From Iningainema tapete BLCC-T55 (GTDB taxonomy: Bacteria > Cyanobacteriota > Cyanobacteriia > Cyanobacteriales > Nostocaceae), in NCBI RefSeq assembly GCF_014698965.1, contig NZ_JACXAE010000036.1, positions 62,001-126,000 on the forward strand: a stretch of 64,000 bases of DNA, in the 5' to 3' direction. A program made the position numbers and the translations under genes. The notes beneath the pieces were generated by a model. It was not told where the DNA came from and made no database searches. It saw only the letters and a program-made list of their open reading frames with translations. Within the stretch, counting starts at the first letter, position 1. Each line of letters opens with the position of its first letter. Positions 27,486 through 36,930 of the stretch are shown one piece after another.

Positions 27486-28043
27486 ATGGAGAACACTAAT
27501 ACCGCTACTACAAAGCGCGTATCTATACTTGAGCAAATGCCTTCGCCAAGTTCGCTCACTTCTACGTCTTCTCAGACTATCCCGGTGACGTTAAATATCA
27601 ATGGCACAGAACACACTTTGCAGATCGATCCGCGTGTAACTTTACTAGATGTGCTACGAGAATACATCGGTTTGACGGGGACAAAAAAAGGGTGCGATCA
27701 TGGGCAGTGCGGTGCATGTACTGTACTAGTTGATGGACACCGCATTAACTCTTGCCTAACGCTAGCTGTTTCCTACGAGGGTGAGGAAATTACAACTATT
27801 GAGGGTTTAGCTGATGGTGAAGAGTTACACCCTGTACAAGCAGCATTCATCCAACATGATGCTTTTCAGTGTGGTTACTGCACTCCGGGACAAATTATGT
27901 CAGCTGTGGGAATGCTGGCGGAAGGACACGCTGAAACAGATGACGATATTCGCGAACAAATGAGCGGTAATATCTGCCGATGTGGTGCTTATGTAAATAT
28001 ACTCGCTGCTGTTCGTCAGGTGTATGAGCAAGAGCATAGTTAA
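27486..28043 (+). CDS. paoA: Aldehyde oxidoreductase 2Fe-2S subunit (PaoA/YagT-like)
   Basis: Small electron-transfer subunit of a three-subunit molybdenum hydroxylase. The plant-type 2Fe-2S domain is GCDHGQCGACTVLVDGHRINSC. The all-helical second cluster domain has FQCGYCTPGQIMSAVG and GNICRCGAY. The ATG at 27486 gives 185 residues; a TTG at 27471 is in frame but less likely. Unlike E. coli PaoA no clear Tat signal is visible in the about 30-residue N-terminal extension, which suggests a cytoplasmic enzyme. The FAD and Mo subunits follow. Confidence 0.93.
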   Translation: MENTNTATTKRVSILEQMPSPSSLTSTSSQTIPVTLNINGTEHTLQIDPRVTLLDVLREYIGLTGTKKGCDHGQCGACTVLVDGHRINSCLTLAVSYEGEEITTIEGLADGEELHPVQAAFIQHDAFQCGYCTPGQIMSAVGMLAEGHAETDDDIREQMSGNICRCGAYVNILAAVRQVYEQEHS

Positions 28044-28136
28044 AAAATTGCTAATTGCTAAATGCTAATTGCTAAATGCTGATTGCCATTAACAATTAGC
28101 CATTAGCCATTAGCTATTAACCATTAACCATTAACC
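28044..28136. repeat. Palindromic STRR tract between paoA and paoB
   Basis: TGCTAAT/TGCTAAA units then CATTAGC and CATTAAC units ending directly at the paoB ATG. As with rnc, the repeat reaches the start codon and leaves no normal ribosome binding site. Confidence 0.85.
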
Positions 28137-29135
28137 ATGAACCCATTTACATATTTACGCGCCGCTAACTCAGAAGAGGCGATCGCCACAATCATCCGCG
28201 AACCAGAGGCAATGTTTATCGCGGGTGGCACTAATATACTTGACTTGATGAAGGAAGGTGTGCATACGCCGAGTCAATTGGTTGATATTCGCAAACTCCG
28301 GGGGGCGGAAATTGTCAACAAAGATGACGGTGGTATCCGAATTGGAGCGACTGCACGTAATAGCGATGTCGCTTACCACTCTTTAATTCGCTCTAATTAT
28401 CCCGTGTTGTCGGAAGCTATTCTTGCTGGAGCTACTGCACAATTACGGAATATGGCGACTGTGGGTGGCAACTTGATGCAGCGCACCCGCTGCTCCTACT
28501 TTCATGATACTGCTTTTGCCTGTAATAAACGTCAACCAGGTTCTGGCTGTGCTGCATTAGAAGGTTTCAATCGTATGCACGCCATTCTTGGCACAAGCGA
28601 ACATTGTATCGCCGCTAACCCCAGTGATATGTGCGTTGCTCTTGCTGCCCTTGATGCAGTTATACTAACCCAGGGACCTAGCGGTGAGCGCCGTATTCCT
28701 ATTACTGAGTTTCACTTATTACCGGGTGAGACACCGCATCTGGAGACGGTGCTGGAACACGGCGAGATGATTACAGCAGTTGATTTGCCTTCTATGCCTT
28801 ATGCTCATCGATCGCACTACTTAAAGGTACGTGACAGAACTTCCTATGCTTTTGCGTTGGTGTCTGCTGCTGTGGTACTTGATATAGATGGTGAAGTGAT
28901 TCGTAATGCACGAGTTGCACTTGGCGGTGTGGGGACGAAGCCGTGGCGCTCTTTAGAGGCGGAGCAGGTTTTAGTTGGTGCAAGAGCTAATGAAGGAACT
29001 TTTGTAGCGGCAGCAGATGCAGCAGTACAAGGAGCTAGTCCACGCCATTTTAATCAATTTAAAGTTGAGTTGGTGCAGCGGACTTTGGTGGAAGCTCTCA
29101 AGGTAGTAGCAGCAATGGAAGGAGGAATTGTATGA
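28137..29135 (+). CDS. paoB: Aldehyde oxidoreductase FAD subunit (PaoB/YagS-like)
   Basis: Flavin subunit of the xanthine dehydrogenase family, 332 residues. The FAD-binding domain has [19 protein letters not shown] and [17 protein letters not shown]. The cysteines of [20 protein letters not shown] and SGCAALEG match the insertion that binds an extra 4Fe-4S cluster in the PaoB type. This supports assignment to the PaoABC group over a classical xanthine dehydrogenase. The start codon abuts an STRR tract. Its end overlaps the large subunit by four bases (ATGA). Confidence 0.92.
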   Translation: MNPFTYLRAANSEEAIATIIREPEAMFIAGGTNILDLMKEGVHTPSQLVDIRKLRGAEIVNKDDGGIRIGATARNSDVAYHSLIRSNYPVLSEAILAGATAQLRNMATVGGNLMQRTRCSYFHDTAFACNKRQPGSGCAALEGFNRMHAILGTSEHCIAANPSDMCVALAALDAVILTQGPSGERRIPITEFHLLPGETPHLETVLEHGEMITAVDLPSMPYAHRSHYLKVRDRTSYAFALVSAAVVLDIDGEVIRNARVALGGVGTKPWRSLEAEQVLVGARANEGTFVAAADAAVQGASPRHFNQFKVELVQRTLVEALKVVAAMEGGIV

Positions 29136-31423
29136 GTACACAAACAATCGAGCAGGTTGTAGGTAAGCCGATTAATCGGGTGGATGGACGATTGAAGGTT
29201 ACGGGTATGGCTCATTACTCGGCGGAGATTGAGCTTGAGAATGTAGCTTATGCTGTGCTGGTTAAGAGTACTATTGCTAAGGGTAGTATTACTAACATTG
29301 ATGTGACGGGGGCCCAGAAAGCTCCTGGGGTATTAGCGGTGATTACTCATTTGAATGCCCCGAAGTTGAATAATTTAGAGGAGGAAAACTTTGCCATCGG
29401 AAAACTGGGCGAAAAGCTGATGCCGCTGCAATCAGACCAAGTGTATTATGATGGGCAAAATATTGGTATTGTTGTTGCTGAAACGTTTGAGCAGGCACGG
29501 TACGCTGCTTCACTTGTTCAGGTAACATATGACGAACAAAAGCCAGTTTTTGAGATTGAACAGGGGTTATCACAAGTATATAAACCGACTCAGTTCTTCG
29601 GTGAACAACTGCAAGTGGAGCGTGGTGATGTTGAGCAGGCGCTGGCGGAAACAGATGTGCGGGTGGAAGCAACTTACACTACCCCAATTGAACATCACAA
29701 TCCGATGGAGCCAAGTGCATCCACCGCTATTTGGGATGGCGATCGCCTAACTATTTACGATACGACCCAGTGGGTACAAGGTACAGGTCGAATCGTTGCT
29801 TATATTCTTGGTATTCCTGACGAAAGCGTTAAGATTATATCACATTACCTTGGTGGTGGGTTTGGGTGCAAAGGTTTTACATGGTCGCACCCTGTTTTGG
29901 CGGCGATCGCTGCACGTAAAATCGGTCGTCCAGTCAAATTGCCTCTCACGCGCCAGGACATGTTTACATCCTGCGGACATCGTGCCCGCACAATTCAAGA
30001 AGTGACGCTGGGCGCAACTAAAGACGGAAAGCTCACTGCCATTCGCCATGTGACGACAACCGAAACGTCGCCAGTTGATGAATTCGTTGAGGCGTGCGGG
30101 TTGACAACTCGGATGCTTTATGCATGTCCCAATTTACAAGTAGCCCACAATATCGTTCCACTTAACATCGCCACCCCAACGCCCATGCGTGCGCCTGGTG
30201 AAGCACCTGGTACTTTCGCGCTAGAATCGGCAATGGATGAGTTAGCGTACAAGTTGGGAATTGACCCGGTTGAACTTCGCCTCATCAATCATGCTGATGT
30301 TCATCCCCATACTAACAAGCCGTGGTCGAGCAAATATCTCAAGGAGTGTTATCAACTTGGTGCCCAAAAGTTCGGTTGGACACGTCGTAATCCTACACCA
30401 GGTTCAATGCGGGATGGTGAAAACCTGATTGGCTGGGGAATGGCAACTGCAACCTATCCAGGCTACCGCACTCCAGCAGCAGCAAAAGCGCAAATCTTTG
30501 CTGATGGTCGGGTTGTAGTGTCAAGTGCAACACATGATATCGGTACAGGTACGTACACAGTGATGACGCAGGTTGTTGCTGATGTACTTGGGCTGCCTGT
30601 GGAACAAATAGAGTTCAAACTGGGCGATTCATCAATGCCTATGGCACCGGTAGCAGGTGGTTCTCAGTCAGCCGCTAGTGTTGCCCCGGCTGTTAAAGGG
30701 GCAGCAGAGGAAGTGCTCAAGAGATTAATTGATATTGCCATTGCTGATGAAGCTTCTCCATTGTATCAAGCTTCCCCAGAGGCGATCGCCACAGATTCAG
30801 GACGTATCTTTCGTAAGAACTCACCATCAAGAGGAGAAACCTACACCGAGATTCTCCGCCGCAATAACTTGCCGTTGGTAGAAGTTGAAGCGTTAGCAAA
30901 TACCGCTTCATCTGAGTCACAGGAAGCTCGCAACCCAGCGGTAAGAATCTGCGCTGGCAAAGATGAAAATGCCGATATGCAGCAGTATGCGTTTCAATCC
31001 TTTGGCGCACAGTTTGCTGAAGTACGCATAAACCCGCGTTTAGGTCAAGTGCGGGTTACACGTTTGGTTAGCGCTATCGATGTTGGACGCATCCTCAACC
31101 ATAAAACTGCACGCAGTCAAATTCTGGGTGGTGTCGTCTTTGGGTTAGGTATGGCATTGATGGAAGAGACAGTAGTTGATTCCCAAAGCGGTCGTTTGCT
31201 TGTACGTAATTTAGCTGATTACCATGTGCCTGTTAATGCTGACATTCACGAAATGGAGGTGCTATTCATCGATAAACCCGATCCGCGCATTAGTTCGATA
31301 GGTGTGCGTGGTGTAGGTGAGATTGGTATTACAGGAGTTGCGGCGGCGATCGCCAACGCTGTCTATCACGCCACAGGTAAACGCATCCGCGAGTTACCAA
31401 TTACACCAGACAAGCTGCTGTAA
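29132..31423 (+). CDS. paoC: Aldehyde oxidoreductase molybdenum-binding subunit (PaoC/YagR-like)
   Basis: Catalytic subunit, 763 residues, carrying molybdopterin cytosine dinucleotide. Motifs: [20 protein letters not shown] at the N-terminus, [40 protein letters not shown], and the C-terminal [20 protein letters not shown], which includes the catalytic Glu (VGEIG). It oxidises aldehydes with water as oxygen source; the natural substrate here is unknown. It starts inside the FAD subunit gene (ATGA overlap), so the two are translationally coupled. The C-terminal 20 codons have partial copies elsewhere in the region (24912, 35493). Confidence 0.93.
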   Translation: MSTQTIEQVVGKPINRVDGRLKVTGMAHYSAEIELENVAYAVLVKSTIAKGSITNIDVTGAQKAPGVLAVITHLNAPKLNNLEEENFAIGKLGEKLMPLQSDQVYYDGQNIGIVVAETFEQARYAASLVQVTYDEQKPVFEIEQGLSQVYKPTQFFGEQLQVERGDVEQALAETDVRVEATYTTPIEHHNPMEPSASTAIWDGDRLTIYDTTQWVQGTGRIVAYILGIPDESVKIISHYLGGGFGCKGFTWSHPVLAAIAARKIGRPVKLPLTRQDMFTSCGHRARTIQEVTLGATKDGKLTAIRHVTTTETSPVDEFVEACGLTTRMLYACPNLQVAHNIVPLNIATPTPMRAPGEAPGTFALESAMDELAYKLGIDPVELRLINHADVHPHTNKPWSSKYLKECYQLGAQKFGWTRRNPTPGSMRDGENLIGWGMATATYPGYRTPAAAKAQIFADGRVVVSSATHDIGTGTYTVMTQVVADVLGLPVEQIEFKLGDSSMPMAPVAGGSQSAASVAPAVKGAAEEVLKRLIDIAIADEASPLYQASPEAIATDSGRIFRKNSPSRGETYTEILRRNNLPLVEVEALANTASSESQEARNPAVRICAGKDENADMQQYAFQSFGAQFAEVRINPRLGQVRVTRLVSAIDVGRILNHKTARSQILGGVVFGLGMALMEETVVDSQSGRLLVRNLADYHVPVNADIHEMEVLFIDKPDPRISSIGVRGVGEIGITGVAAAIANAVYHATGKRIRELPITPDKLL

Positions 31424-31506
31424 AACATAACGCAGGCGACAGAGATTGTCGGGTTGACATCAACCAACCGTCAACCACTATAGACATCTCTAGAAATTAA
31501 TTGTGC

Positions 31507-31572
31507 TTTGTCTGTAACCCTTGTAGAGACGTTCCATGGAACGTCTCTGAGCTTGTTTTTCACTGCTATGTC
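31507..31572 (+). repeat. Right inverted repeat flanking the molybdenum hydroxylase operon
   Basis: Reads TTTGTCTGTAACCCTT, then the palindrome (31523-31548, CCATGG centre), then GAGCTTGTTTTTCACTGCTATG. It is the mirror copy of 27408-27474. Confidence 0.88.
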
Positions 31573-31590
31573 TTATGTTGATATTTTGAT

Positions 31591-31887
31591 TTACTGTACT
31601 TGGGACAGTCCAGTTTCTTCTTCTCTTTGAGCCAGATGAGCGCGATATTGGGCTTCACGACTGAGCCAAAAAGCTGCTGTACTCCCCAAAACCCGCTCTA
31701 GCTTCAAAGCAGTTTCTTCATTGATAGGTGCTTTGCCATTGATGAGCAAGCTGATATGCTTTTCTGTGTAGCCTAAACGGTCTGCTAACTGTGCTTGTGT
31801 CCAATCACGCTCTTCTAATAAATCAGCAATGGTATCACCAGGGGGAGATACCCAATCTGGAGTGAATGTTCGGGTTATCTCAATCAT
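31591..31887 (-). CDS. HigA/XRE-type addiction module antitoxin, no toxin adjacent
   Basis: A 98-residue XRE protein from the ATG at 31887. The frame is open to 31989, but the upstream part has no known similarity. Family motifs: FTPDWVSPPGDTIADLLEER, DWTQAQLADRLGYTEKHISL and LINGKAPINEETALKLERVL. In many relatives this N-terminal domain continues into an ImmA/IrrE peptidase; here it stops after AHLAQREEETGLSQVQ. So it is either a stand-alone antitoxin whose toxin has been lost or a naturally short form. No RelE/HigB toxin was found on either side. Confidence 0.8.
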   Translation of the reverse strand: MIEITRTFTPDWVSPPGDTIADLLEERDWTQAQLADRLGYTEKHISLLINGKAPINEETALKLERVLGSTAAFWLSREAQYRAHLAQREEETGLSQVQ

Positions 31888-32021
31888 GGTAATTCCTAAT
31901 GAAAATAATACAAACTGTAGTAACTTCTGAGCAATCAATGCTTCCACCCTTCTTCCCTGATAACAGTTGAAACATGTTATAATCTCCAAACTCTACAATT
32001 GGTGTAAGATGTGTAGTGAAT

Positions 32022-32702
32022 TCACTTTAAAGCCGAAGCTTGCCGTCCGCCTAAACGTTGTTCTTGTGCAGCAGGTAGGACTTTGACAGAGATAGTTGCA
32101 TATGAGCCTTGTTGTTGACCAATCATGATTAGGCGAATGAAATCTCCCAACCCTTCCACCAATCGAGCATTACGTAAAACACCGCAATCCATCGGGGCAA
32201 ATCCAATTTCAAGAGCAAGCTGCATGACTGTTTTTCTAGCTTGTTCGTCATCTCCGGCAACAAAGACCGAAACTTGATAATCCTTGAGCGGTTCAGGTGC
32301 TAATTCAAACACCTCCTGTGCCATTGTATTGAATGCTTTGACCACGCGACTATTTGGAACATATGAAGCAAGCTTTTCTGCTAGCGATTCCTCAATTGCG
32401 GGATAGGCAAATCCTTCCGGTATATCCTGGTTGTTGCAATCGATGATAATCTTACCATTTAAAACGTCAGCGTTAGATAACAATTCCTTTGGCATAATGC
32501 CGCGTGCTGTCCACAAAATCACATCAGCAAACGCCGCCGCCTCATCATTTGTACCACCTTGCGTTCCGCGTCCGGCGAATTCAGCCACTGCCCTTCCTTT
32601 TTCGGCATCGCGGGAACCAAAAAATACTTGATGTCCCTGTTGCGCCCAGAGAATACCTAAAGAACGTCCCATGTTGCCACTACCGATGATTCCTATTTTC
32701 AT
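32022..32702 (-). CDS. NADPH-dependent F420 reductase-like (NpdG-type) protein
   Basis: A 226-residue Rossmann protein. The N-terminus KIGIIGSGNMGRSLGILWAQ gives the dinucleotide motif, and VFFGSRDAEKGRAVAEFAG the NADP-binding strand. VKAFNTMAQEVFE and MDCGVLRNARLVEGLGDFIR match the NpdG/F420-dependent NADP reductase family. Cyanobacteria generally use this fold for other reductions, so the cofactor partner is unknown. A fragment of a paralogue lies at 33524-33679. It is followed upstream by the CMD-family gene on the same strand. Confidence 0.85.
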   Translation of the reverse strand: MKIGIIGSGNMGRSLGILWAQQGHQVFFGSRDAEKGRAVAEFAGRGTQGGTNDEAAAFADVILWTARGIMPKELLSNADVLNGKIIIDCNNQDIPEGFAYPAIEESLAEKLASYVPNSRVVKAFNTMAQEVFELAPEPLKDYQVSVFVAGDDEQARKTVMQLALEIGFAPMDCGVLRNARLVEGLGDFIRLIMIGQQQGSYATISVKVLPAAQEQRLGGRQASALK

Positions 32703-32759
32703 AACTTGAATTCCTTGAGCCTTCCATCGACGTGATTTAGCGGTTTGTTCATTCCTCCA

Positions 32760-33155
32760 TCAACCTTTCGCTTCATCAGTGCGCAGTTCATTTAATATGG
32801 CGCTACCGTTGTTAAGTGGACCTAATGCGACAACAGCAGATGCTAACTCTGCTACCTTGTGCAGTTCTTCCCAGGTTGCACCTGCTTTCCGGGCGGCAAT
32901 AGCGTGAAATTTGGCAGCGCCAGCGCCTGAAGTCAAAAGCATACCAAAAAGCATCAATTGTGTCGTTTTAGTATCAAAAATATCAGAGTAAAAGGCATGA
33001 GCGCGGAGTTGTTCAGCAAGGCGTAGAGCCTCTGGATCGACATCGCCACTAAACTCAAACTTTGCCGCAGGTAGCGGTGGAACCGAGCCGAACAGTTCGG
33101 CATAGCTGTTGCGAAAGACAGCGAGGTCTGAAGGTAATTGATTATTTGTGGTCAT
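32760..33155 (-). CDS. Carboxymuconolactone decarboxylase-family protein
   Basis: A 131-residue AhpD-like protein. The core LMLFGMLLTSGAGAAKFHAI followed by AARKAGATWEELHKVAELAS matches the CMD helix pair with its His. The CxxC of peroxidase-active AhpD is absent, so a gamma-carboxymuconolactone-type or unknown activity is more likely than peroxidase. It is read with the NpdG-like gene, 57 bases apart, and probably forms a small operon with it. Confidence 0.82.
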   Translation of the reverse strand: MTTNNQLPSDLAVFRNSYAELFGSVPPLPAAKFEFSGDVDPEALRLAEQLRAHAFYSDIFDTKTTQLMLFGMLLTSGAGAAKFHAIAARKAGATWEELHKVAELASAVVALGPLNNGSAILNELRTDEAKG

Positions 33156-33214
33156 AACTAAGATCCTTGACTTTTTTTACAAACATGTAATATTATTGAC
33201 CAGGAATTTGCAAA

Positions 33215-33400
33215 TTACTGTAGTAATTCTTCAGAGAGAGCAACGTTACCGCGTGCAAGCAAGTCTTTACCGCGTAGTGCAGATGTAACTCTGGCAATGT
33301 TTGCACCATGATGCCTGCCAACGAGCATCATTTCCTTAGTAATGCCGACTGGTTCCATACCCGAACCACCAGAAATGTATACAATTAGTATTTTCGTCAT
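33215..33400 (-). pseudogene. Internally deleted flavodoxin/NAD(P)H-dependent reductase
   Basis: The reading frame joins the N-terminal strand of a flavodoxin-like protein (MTKILIVYISGGSGM) directly to its C-terminal helix (GITKEMMLVGRHHGANIARV, TSALRGKDLLARG). The about 130 residues in between are missing, so no flavin site is left. The frame is still open from ATG 33400, giving 61 residues. It is most likely a decayed WrbA-like or flavodoxin-family gene of the neighbouring operon. Confidence 0.7.
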
Positions 33401-33523
33401 CTGCTTTGTTTTCTTTTTTGTGTAACTTTTTAACACTCCATAATAAACACCTTATAGATCGAAGTTCTTTTTGTCCAATACTATTTTTAAAGTGAACTAA
33501 TACCTTTAAAGTATGAATTAACT

Positions 33524-33679
33524 ATGGTTGAGTTTGACTGTGGGGCATTACGCAATGCCCGCATGGTAGAAGCCTTAGGAGACTTCATCCTTTTCATGAG
33601 CGGTGGAATGCAACTTGGTTCCTACGTTACCATCAAAGTACTGATAGCCCATCAACCTGAATCTTATGAAAGAACTTGA
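33524..33679 (+). pseudogene. C-terminal fragment of a second NpdG-like reductase
   Basis: ATG to TGA encodes 51 residues: MVEFDCGALRNARMVEALGD, FILFMSGGMQLGSYVTIKVL and a short tail. It matches the end of the intact protein at 32022-32702 (MDCGVLRNARLVEGLGDFIR, GSYATISVKVL), but with the opposite strand orientation and clear divergence. The fragment overlaps the first 14 bases of xdhC. It is a relic of another gene copy. Confidence 0.75.
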
Positions 33680-34814
33680 CGATATAGTTACTGCATACGA
33701 GCAAGTTAAAAATAGCTGTCAAACCGCTGCCCTTGCTACTGTTGTTAAAGTCAAAGGCTCTACTTACCGACGACCGGGCGCTCGAATGCTCATGACCTCA
33801 GATGGTAAGATGGTAGGCTCTATTAGTGGGGGCTGTCTGGAAAATGATGTTTTTGAACAAGCAAAACTTGTTATGACTTCTTTTGAACCAATTTTGCTGA
33901 AGTACGATCCAGAAGTTACAGAGGATATTATTTGGGGACTAGGCTTGGGTTGTAATGGTGCAGTTTATGTTCTCATTGAACGCTTGGATGGACAAATAAA
34001 ATTCATCAGTGAGTGTTTAAATAATAGAAAACTAGGTGTTTTGGCAACAGTGTTTTGTGTAGAGGGTGATGTACCAGTAAAGGTTGGAAATCACCTGATG
34101 TTTCAGGACAAAGTTGTAGAAAGTGAAATTGCTGATTCTATTATCACCCAAGCTATAATTACCGATGCTCAAGTAGCCATAAAAAACAGAAAGTCCAAGG
34201 TGAGAACTTATCAACTATCAACAGGTAGTGCAGAAGTTTTGATTGAAGTAATCAAACCACCAACTCCGCTACTTATATTTGGGGCTGGTCAAGATGCTAT
34301 ACCTGTGGTAAGCTTTGCCAAAGAATTAGGTTGGGATGTCACTGTAGTTGACCACCGTCCTGCCTATGTTACACAGGAACGTTTTCCTATTGCTGATAAC
34401 CTAGTTCTCTCTAGTGCTGAGGCAGCTCATCAACATGTGTCGCTCGACGATCGCACAGTAGCCCTCATCATGACACATAATTACTTCCACGACCGAGAGC
34501 TTGTGAAAATGCTACTACCTTCTGCTGTACGCTACATAGGTATCCTTGGTCCAAAAAGCAGAACTAAAGAATTACTTGAAGATTTGCTTGCACAGGAAAT
34601 AGTTTACAGCGAAGAACAACTCAACCGAGTATATGCCCCAGTTGGGATTGATATCGGGGCTGATACACCAGTAGAAATTGCTCTTTCGATTGTAGCGGAA
34701 ATTCAAGCTGTCCTCGCCCATCGTTCTGGTGGTTTTTTAAGAGATAGAATTGGTTCAATTCATCAAAATGTTGACGAAACCGTAGAGACGTTCCGCCGGA
34801 ACGTCTCTACATAA
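33666..34814 (+). CDS. xdhC: XdhC-family molybdenum hydroxylase maturation protein
   Basis: Chaperone that binds molybdenum cofactor, helps its sulfuration and inserts it into hydroxylases. The N-terminal domain has AALATVVKVKGSTYRRPGAR, GSISGGCLENDVFEQAK and GLGLGCNGAVYV. The C-terminal Rossmann domain begins LLIFGAGQDAIPVVSFAKEL, with later VALIMTHNYFHD and RYIGILGPKSR. Length 382. The last ten residues ([10 protein letters not shown]) are encoded by a GTAGAGACGTTCC palindrome that has replaced the original 3' end. It belongs functionally with the pao operon 2.2 kb upstream and is followed by the MocA-like gene. Confidence 0.92.
   Translation: MKELDDIVTAYEQVKNSCQTAALATVVKVKGSTYRRPGARMLMTSDGKMVGSISGGCLENDVFEQAKLVMTSFEPILLKYDPEVTEDIIWGLGLGCNGAVYVLIERLDGQIKFISECLNNRKLGVLATVFCVEGDVPVKVGNHLMFQDKVVESEIADSIITQAIITDAQVAIKNRKSKVRTYQLSTGSAEVLIEVIKPPTPLLIFGAGQDAIPVVSFAKELGWDVTVVDHRPAYVTQERFPIADNLVLSSAEAAHQHVSLDDRTVALIMTHNYFHDRELVKMLLPSAVRYIGILGPKSRTKELLEDLLAQEIVYSEEQLNRVYAPVGIDIGADTPVEIALSIVAEIQAVLAHRSGGFLRDRIGSIHQNVDETVETFRRNVST
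34782..34811. repeat. GTAGAGACGTTCC palindrome encoding the XdhC C-terminus
   Basis: 29-base palindrome with GCC centre; it supplies codons [10 protein letters not shown] and the stop follows one base after its end. Exact ends are within one base. Confidence 0.85.
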
Positions 34815-34841
34815 TCCAAAATCCCTAATCTAAAATCCAAA

Positions 34842-35438
34842 ATGGTATCAGTTGGTGCAATCATTCTTGCCGCAGGCGCATCCACTCGCATGGGTACTCC
34901 TAAACAACTATTACAATTTCAAGGACACAGCTTTTTAGAGCGCACTGTAGATGCAGCGCTTGCTTCTGTTTGCCAACCAGTTGTAGTTGTGCTAGGGGCA
35001 TATGCTGAAAAAATACGCCCTTGTATCGATCATCTTCCCGTCATGGTTGTACATAATCCCCACTGGAACGAGGGGATGGGTGCTTCGATTCGAGTCGGTG
35101 TCACTGCCATCAACGCTACTTGTGAAGAAATAGAAGCAGTAGTTTTGGCACTTTGCGACCAACCATTCGTTTCTTTTGATCTGATCAATCAACTTGTAGA
35201 CGCTTATTATACCACACGCAAAGATATTATTGCTTGTGAGTATGCTAGAACATTGGGCGTACCCGCTCTTTTTAGCCGCAAGTTTTTTCCAGATCTGATA
35301 AATTTAAATGCTGTCGCTGGGGCAAAACAAGTGATCAAACAACATGGACATGAGGTTTTCCCCCTTCTTTTTCCGGCAGGGAAAGTAGATATTGATACAC
35401 CTGAAGATTACGAACAATTGCAGGAAACACACCTTTAA
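34842..35438 (+). CDS. mocA: Molybdenum cofactor cytidylyltransferase-like (MocA/MobA family)
   Basis: A 198-residue nucleotidyltransferase that probably transfers CMP to molybdopterin, making the cofactor form used by the PaoC-type subunit. The NTP-binding motif is GAIILAAGASTRMGTPKQLL. Further motifs are HNPHWNEGMGASIRVGV and LCDQPFVSFDLI, and the end PAGKVDIDTPEDYEQLQ is typical of MocA. CTP versus GTP use cannot be decided by eye, but the pao neighbourhood favours CTP. It follows xdhC by 27 bases. Confidence 0.9.
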   Translation: MVSVGAIILAAGASTRMGTPKQLLQFQGHSFLERTVDAALASVCQPVVVVLGAYAEKIRPCIDHLPVMVVHNPHWNEGMGASIRVGVTAINATCEEIEAVVLALCDQPFVSFDLINQLVDAYYTTRKDIIACEYARTLGVPALFSRKFFPDLINLNAVAGAKQVIKQHGHEVFPLLFPAGKVDIDTPEDYEQLQETHL

Positions 35439-35492
35439 ATAACTTGGCAAAGTGATGCTGTTGCTTGTCAGCTGTGTCCAATGGATCACCAA

Positions 35493-35520
35493 AGCTGTCT
35501 ATCACGCCACAACCCTCCTA
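35493..35520 (+). pseudogene. Tiny remnant of a hydroxylase large-subunit 3' end
   Basis: The bases AGCTGTCTATCACGCCACA are nearly those of the paoC segment encoding AVYHAT near its 3' end (18 identical bases). Only a few codons remain. Chance cannot be excluded, but its place next to the maturation genes fits a relic. Confidence 0.45.
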
Positions 35521-35589
35521 TGGCGCTAGCTTCTCTGCGATTACTTAATCATCAGCTATATTATAGATATGCAACTTTAGTATTTAACT

Positions 35590-36930
35590 ATGGAAAAACA
35601 ACCGATACAAGTAATTGGAGGTGGACTAGCTGGAACAGAAGCAGCGTGGCAAATAGCACAGGCTGGAGTGCCAGTAATTCTGTATGAAATGCGACCCAAC
35701 CGCTACAGTGGTGCTCATCATACAGAACATTTAGCAGAATTAGTATGTAGTAACTCCTTTGGCGCAATGGCAAGCGATCGCGCTACAGGTTTATTGCACG
35801 AAGAATTACGTCGGCTTGGTGCGATCGTCATCGCCAAAGCAGACGAACACACAGTTCCCGCAGGTGGAGCGCTAGCAGTAGATAGAGGAGTATTTAGCCA
35901 AGATTTAACTCAAACCCTCGCTAACCATCCCTTAATTGAACTTCGTCGCGATGAAGTACGTATTATTCCAGAAGGGATTGTAGTTTTAGCAACTGGACCA
36001 TTAACCAGCCCAGACTTAGCTGAAGATTTGCGCCGCTTCACAGGGATGGAATACCTCAGCTTTTTCGATGCCGCCAGCCCCATCATTGTGGGAGAATCAA
36101 TCAACAGGGACATTGCTTTCCTTGCCTCGCGTTACGACAAAGGCGAAGCAGCTTACCTTAATTGTCCCATGAACAAAGAACAGTACCTGCGGTTTTGGCA
36201 AGCACTTTGTACAGCCGAACAAGTCGAACTGAAAGATTTTGAGCGGGAAACAGCAAAGTTTTTTGAAGCTTGTCTACCCATAGAAGAATTAGCACAGCGG
36301 GGCGAAGATACAATGCGTTATGGTCCCCTTAAGCCAGTTGGTTTAACCCCCCCCTCTGTCCCCTCCGTGAACGGGGGGGATGCAAGGGGGGGTGAACGTC
36401 CTTACGCCGTAGTGCAGTTGCGACAAGAAGATAAAGCAGGTCAACTTTGGAATATGGTAGGATTCCAAAGTAACCTGCGCTGGGGTGAGCAAAAGCGAGT
36501 GTTCCAAATGATACCAGGTTTGGAAAATGCCGAATTTGTGCGTTTAGGAGTGATGCACCGCAATACATTTATTAATGCACCTCAGTTAATGTTGCCAACT
36601 CTACAATTTAAGCAACGTCCAACTTTACTCGCTGCAGGTCAATTAATTGGTACAGAAGGTTACACAGCAGCTTCTGCTGGTGGATGGTTAGCAGGAACCA
36701 ACGCAGCGCGACTTGCTTTGGGGAAAGAACCTTTGACACTACCAACAACAACAATGATGGGATCGTTGTTTGAATTTATTAGTTCAGCTTCGCCCAAGCA
36801 TTTCCAGCCAATGCCACCAAATTTTGGTATATTACCAGAACTAGGCGAAAAAATCAAGAATAAACAGGAACGTTACGGACGTTATCGCGATCGCTCTCTG
36901 GCTGATTTAGCAAATTGGCAATATCTGTAG
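35590..36930 (+). CDS. trmFO: tRNA (uracil-54-C5) methyltransferase, folate/FAD-dependent (TrmFO)
   Basis: Methylates U54 in the T loop of tRNA using methylenetetrahydrofolate and FADH2. Motifs: [20 protein letters not shown] (FAD), [58 protein letters not shown]. Length 446. Between KPVGL and [12 protein letters not shown] the usual short loop is replaced by [17 protein letters not shown], encoded by a GC-rich palindromic element (36346-36392). The reading frame is kept, so the protein is probably still active with an enlarged loop. The stop codon TAG lies in a second palindrome at 36927. Confidence 0.94.
   Translation: MEKQPIQVIGGGLAGTEAAWQIAQAGVPVILYEMRPNRYSGAHHTEHLAELVCSNSFGAMASDRATGLLHEELRRLGAIVIAKADEHTVPAGGALAVDRGVFSQDLTQTLANHPLIELRRDEVRIIPEGIVVLATGPLTSPDLAEDLRRFTGMEYLSFFDAASPIIVGESINRDIAFLASRYDKGEAAYLNCPMNKEQYLRFWQALCTAEQVELKDFERETAKFFEACLPIEELAQRGEDTMRYGPLKPVGLTPPSVPSVNGGDARGGERPYAVVQLRQEDKAGQLWNMVGFQSNLRWGEQKRVFQMIPGLENAEFVRLGVMHRNTFINAPQLMLPTLQFKQRPTLLAAGQLIGTEGYTAASAGGWLAGTNAARLALGKEPLTLPTTTMMGSLFEFISSASPKHFQPMPPNFGILPELGEKIKNKQERYGRYRDRSLADLANWQYL
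36346..36392. repeat. GC-rich palindromic element inserted in frame in trmFO
   Basis: CCCCCCC...CCGTGAACGGGGGG...GCAAGGGGGGGT, about 47 bases. It shares the core CCGTGAACGGGGG and GATGCAAGGGGGG with the element at 37555-37603. It has no stop codon in the frame used. Confidence 0.88.

Noticed and set aside
29343..31010. Overlapping ORFs on the minus strand of paoC
   Set aside because: They lack any family motif and lie inside a strongly conserved gene.
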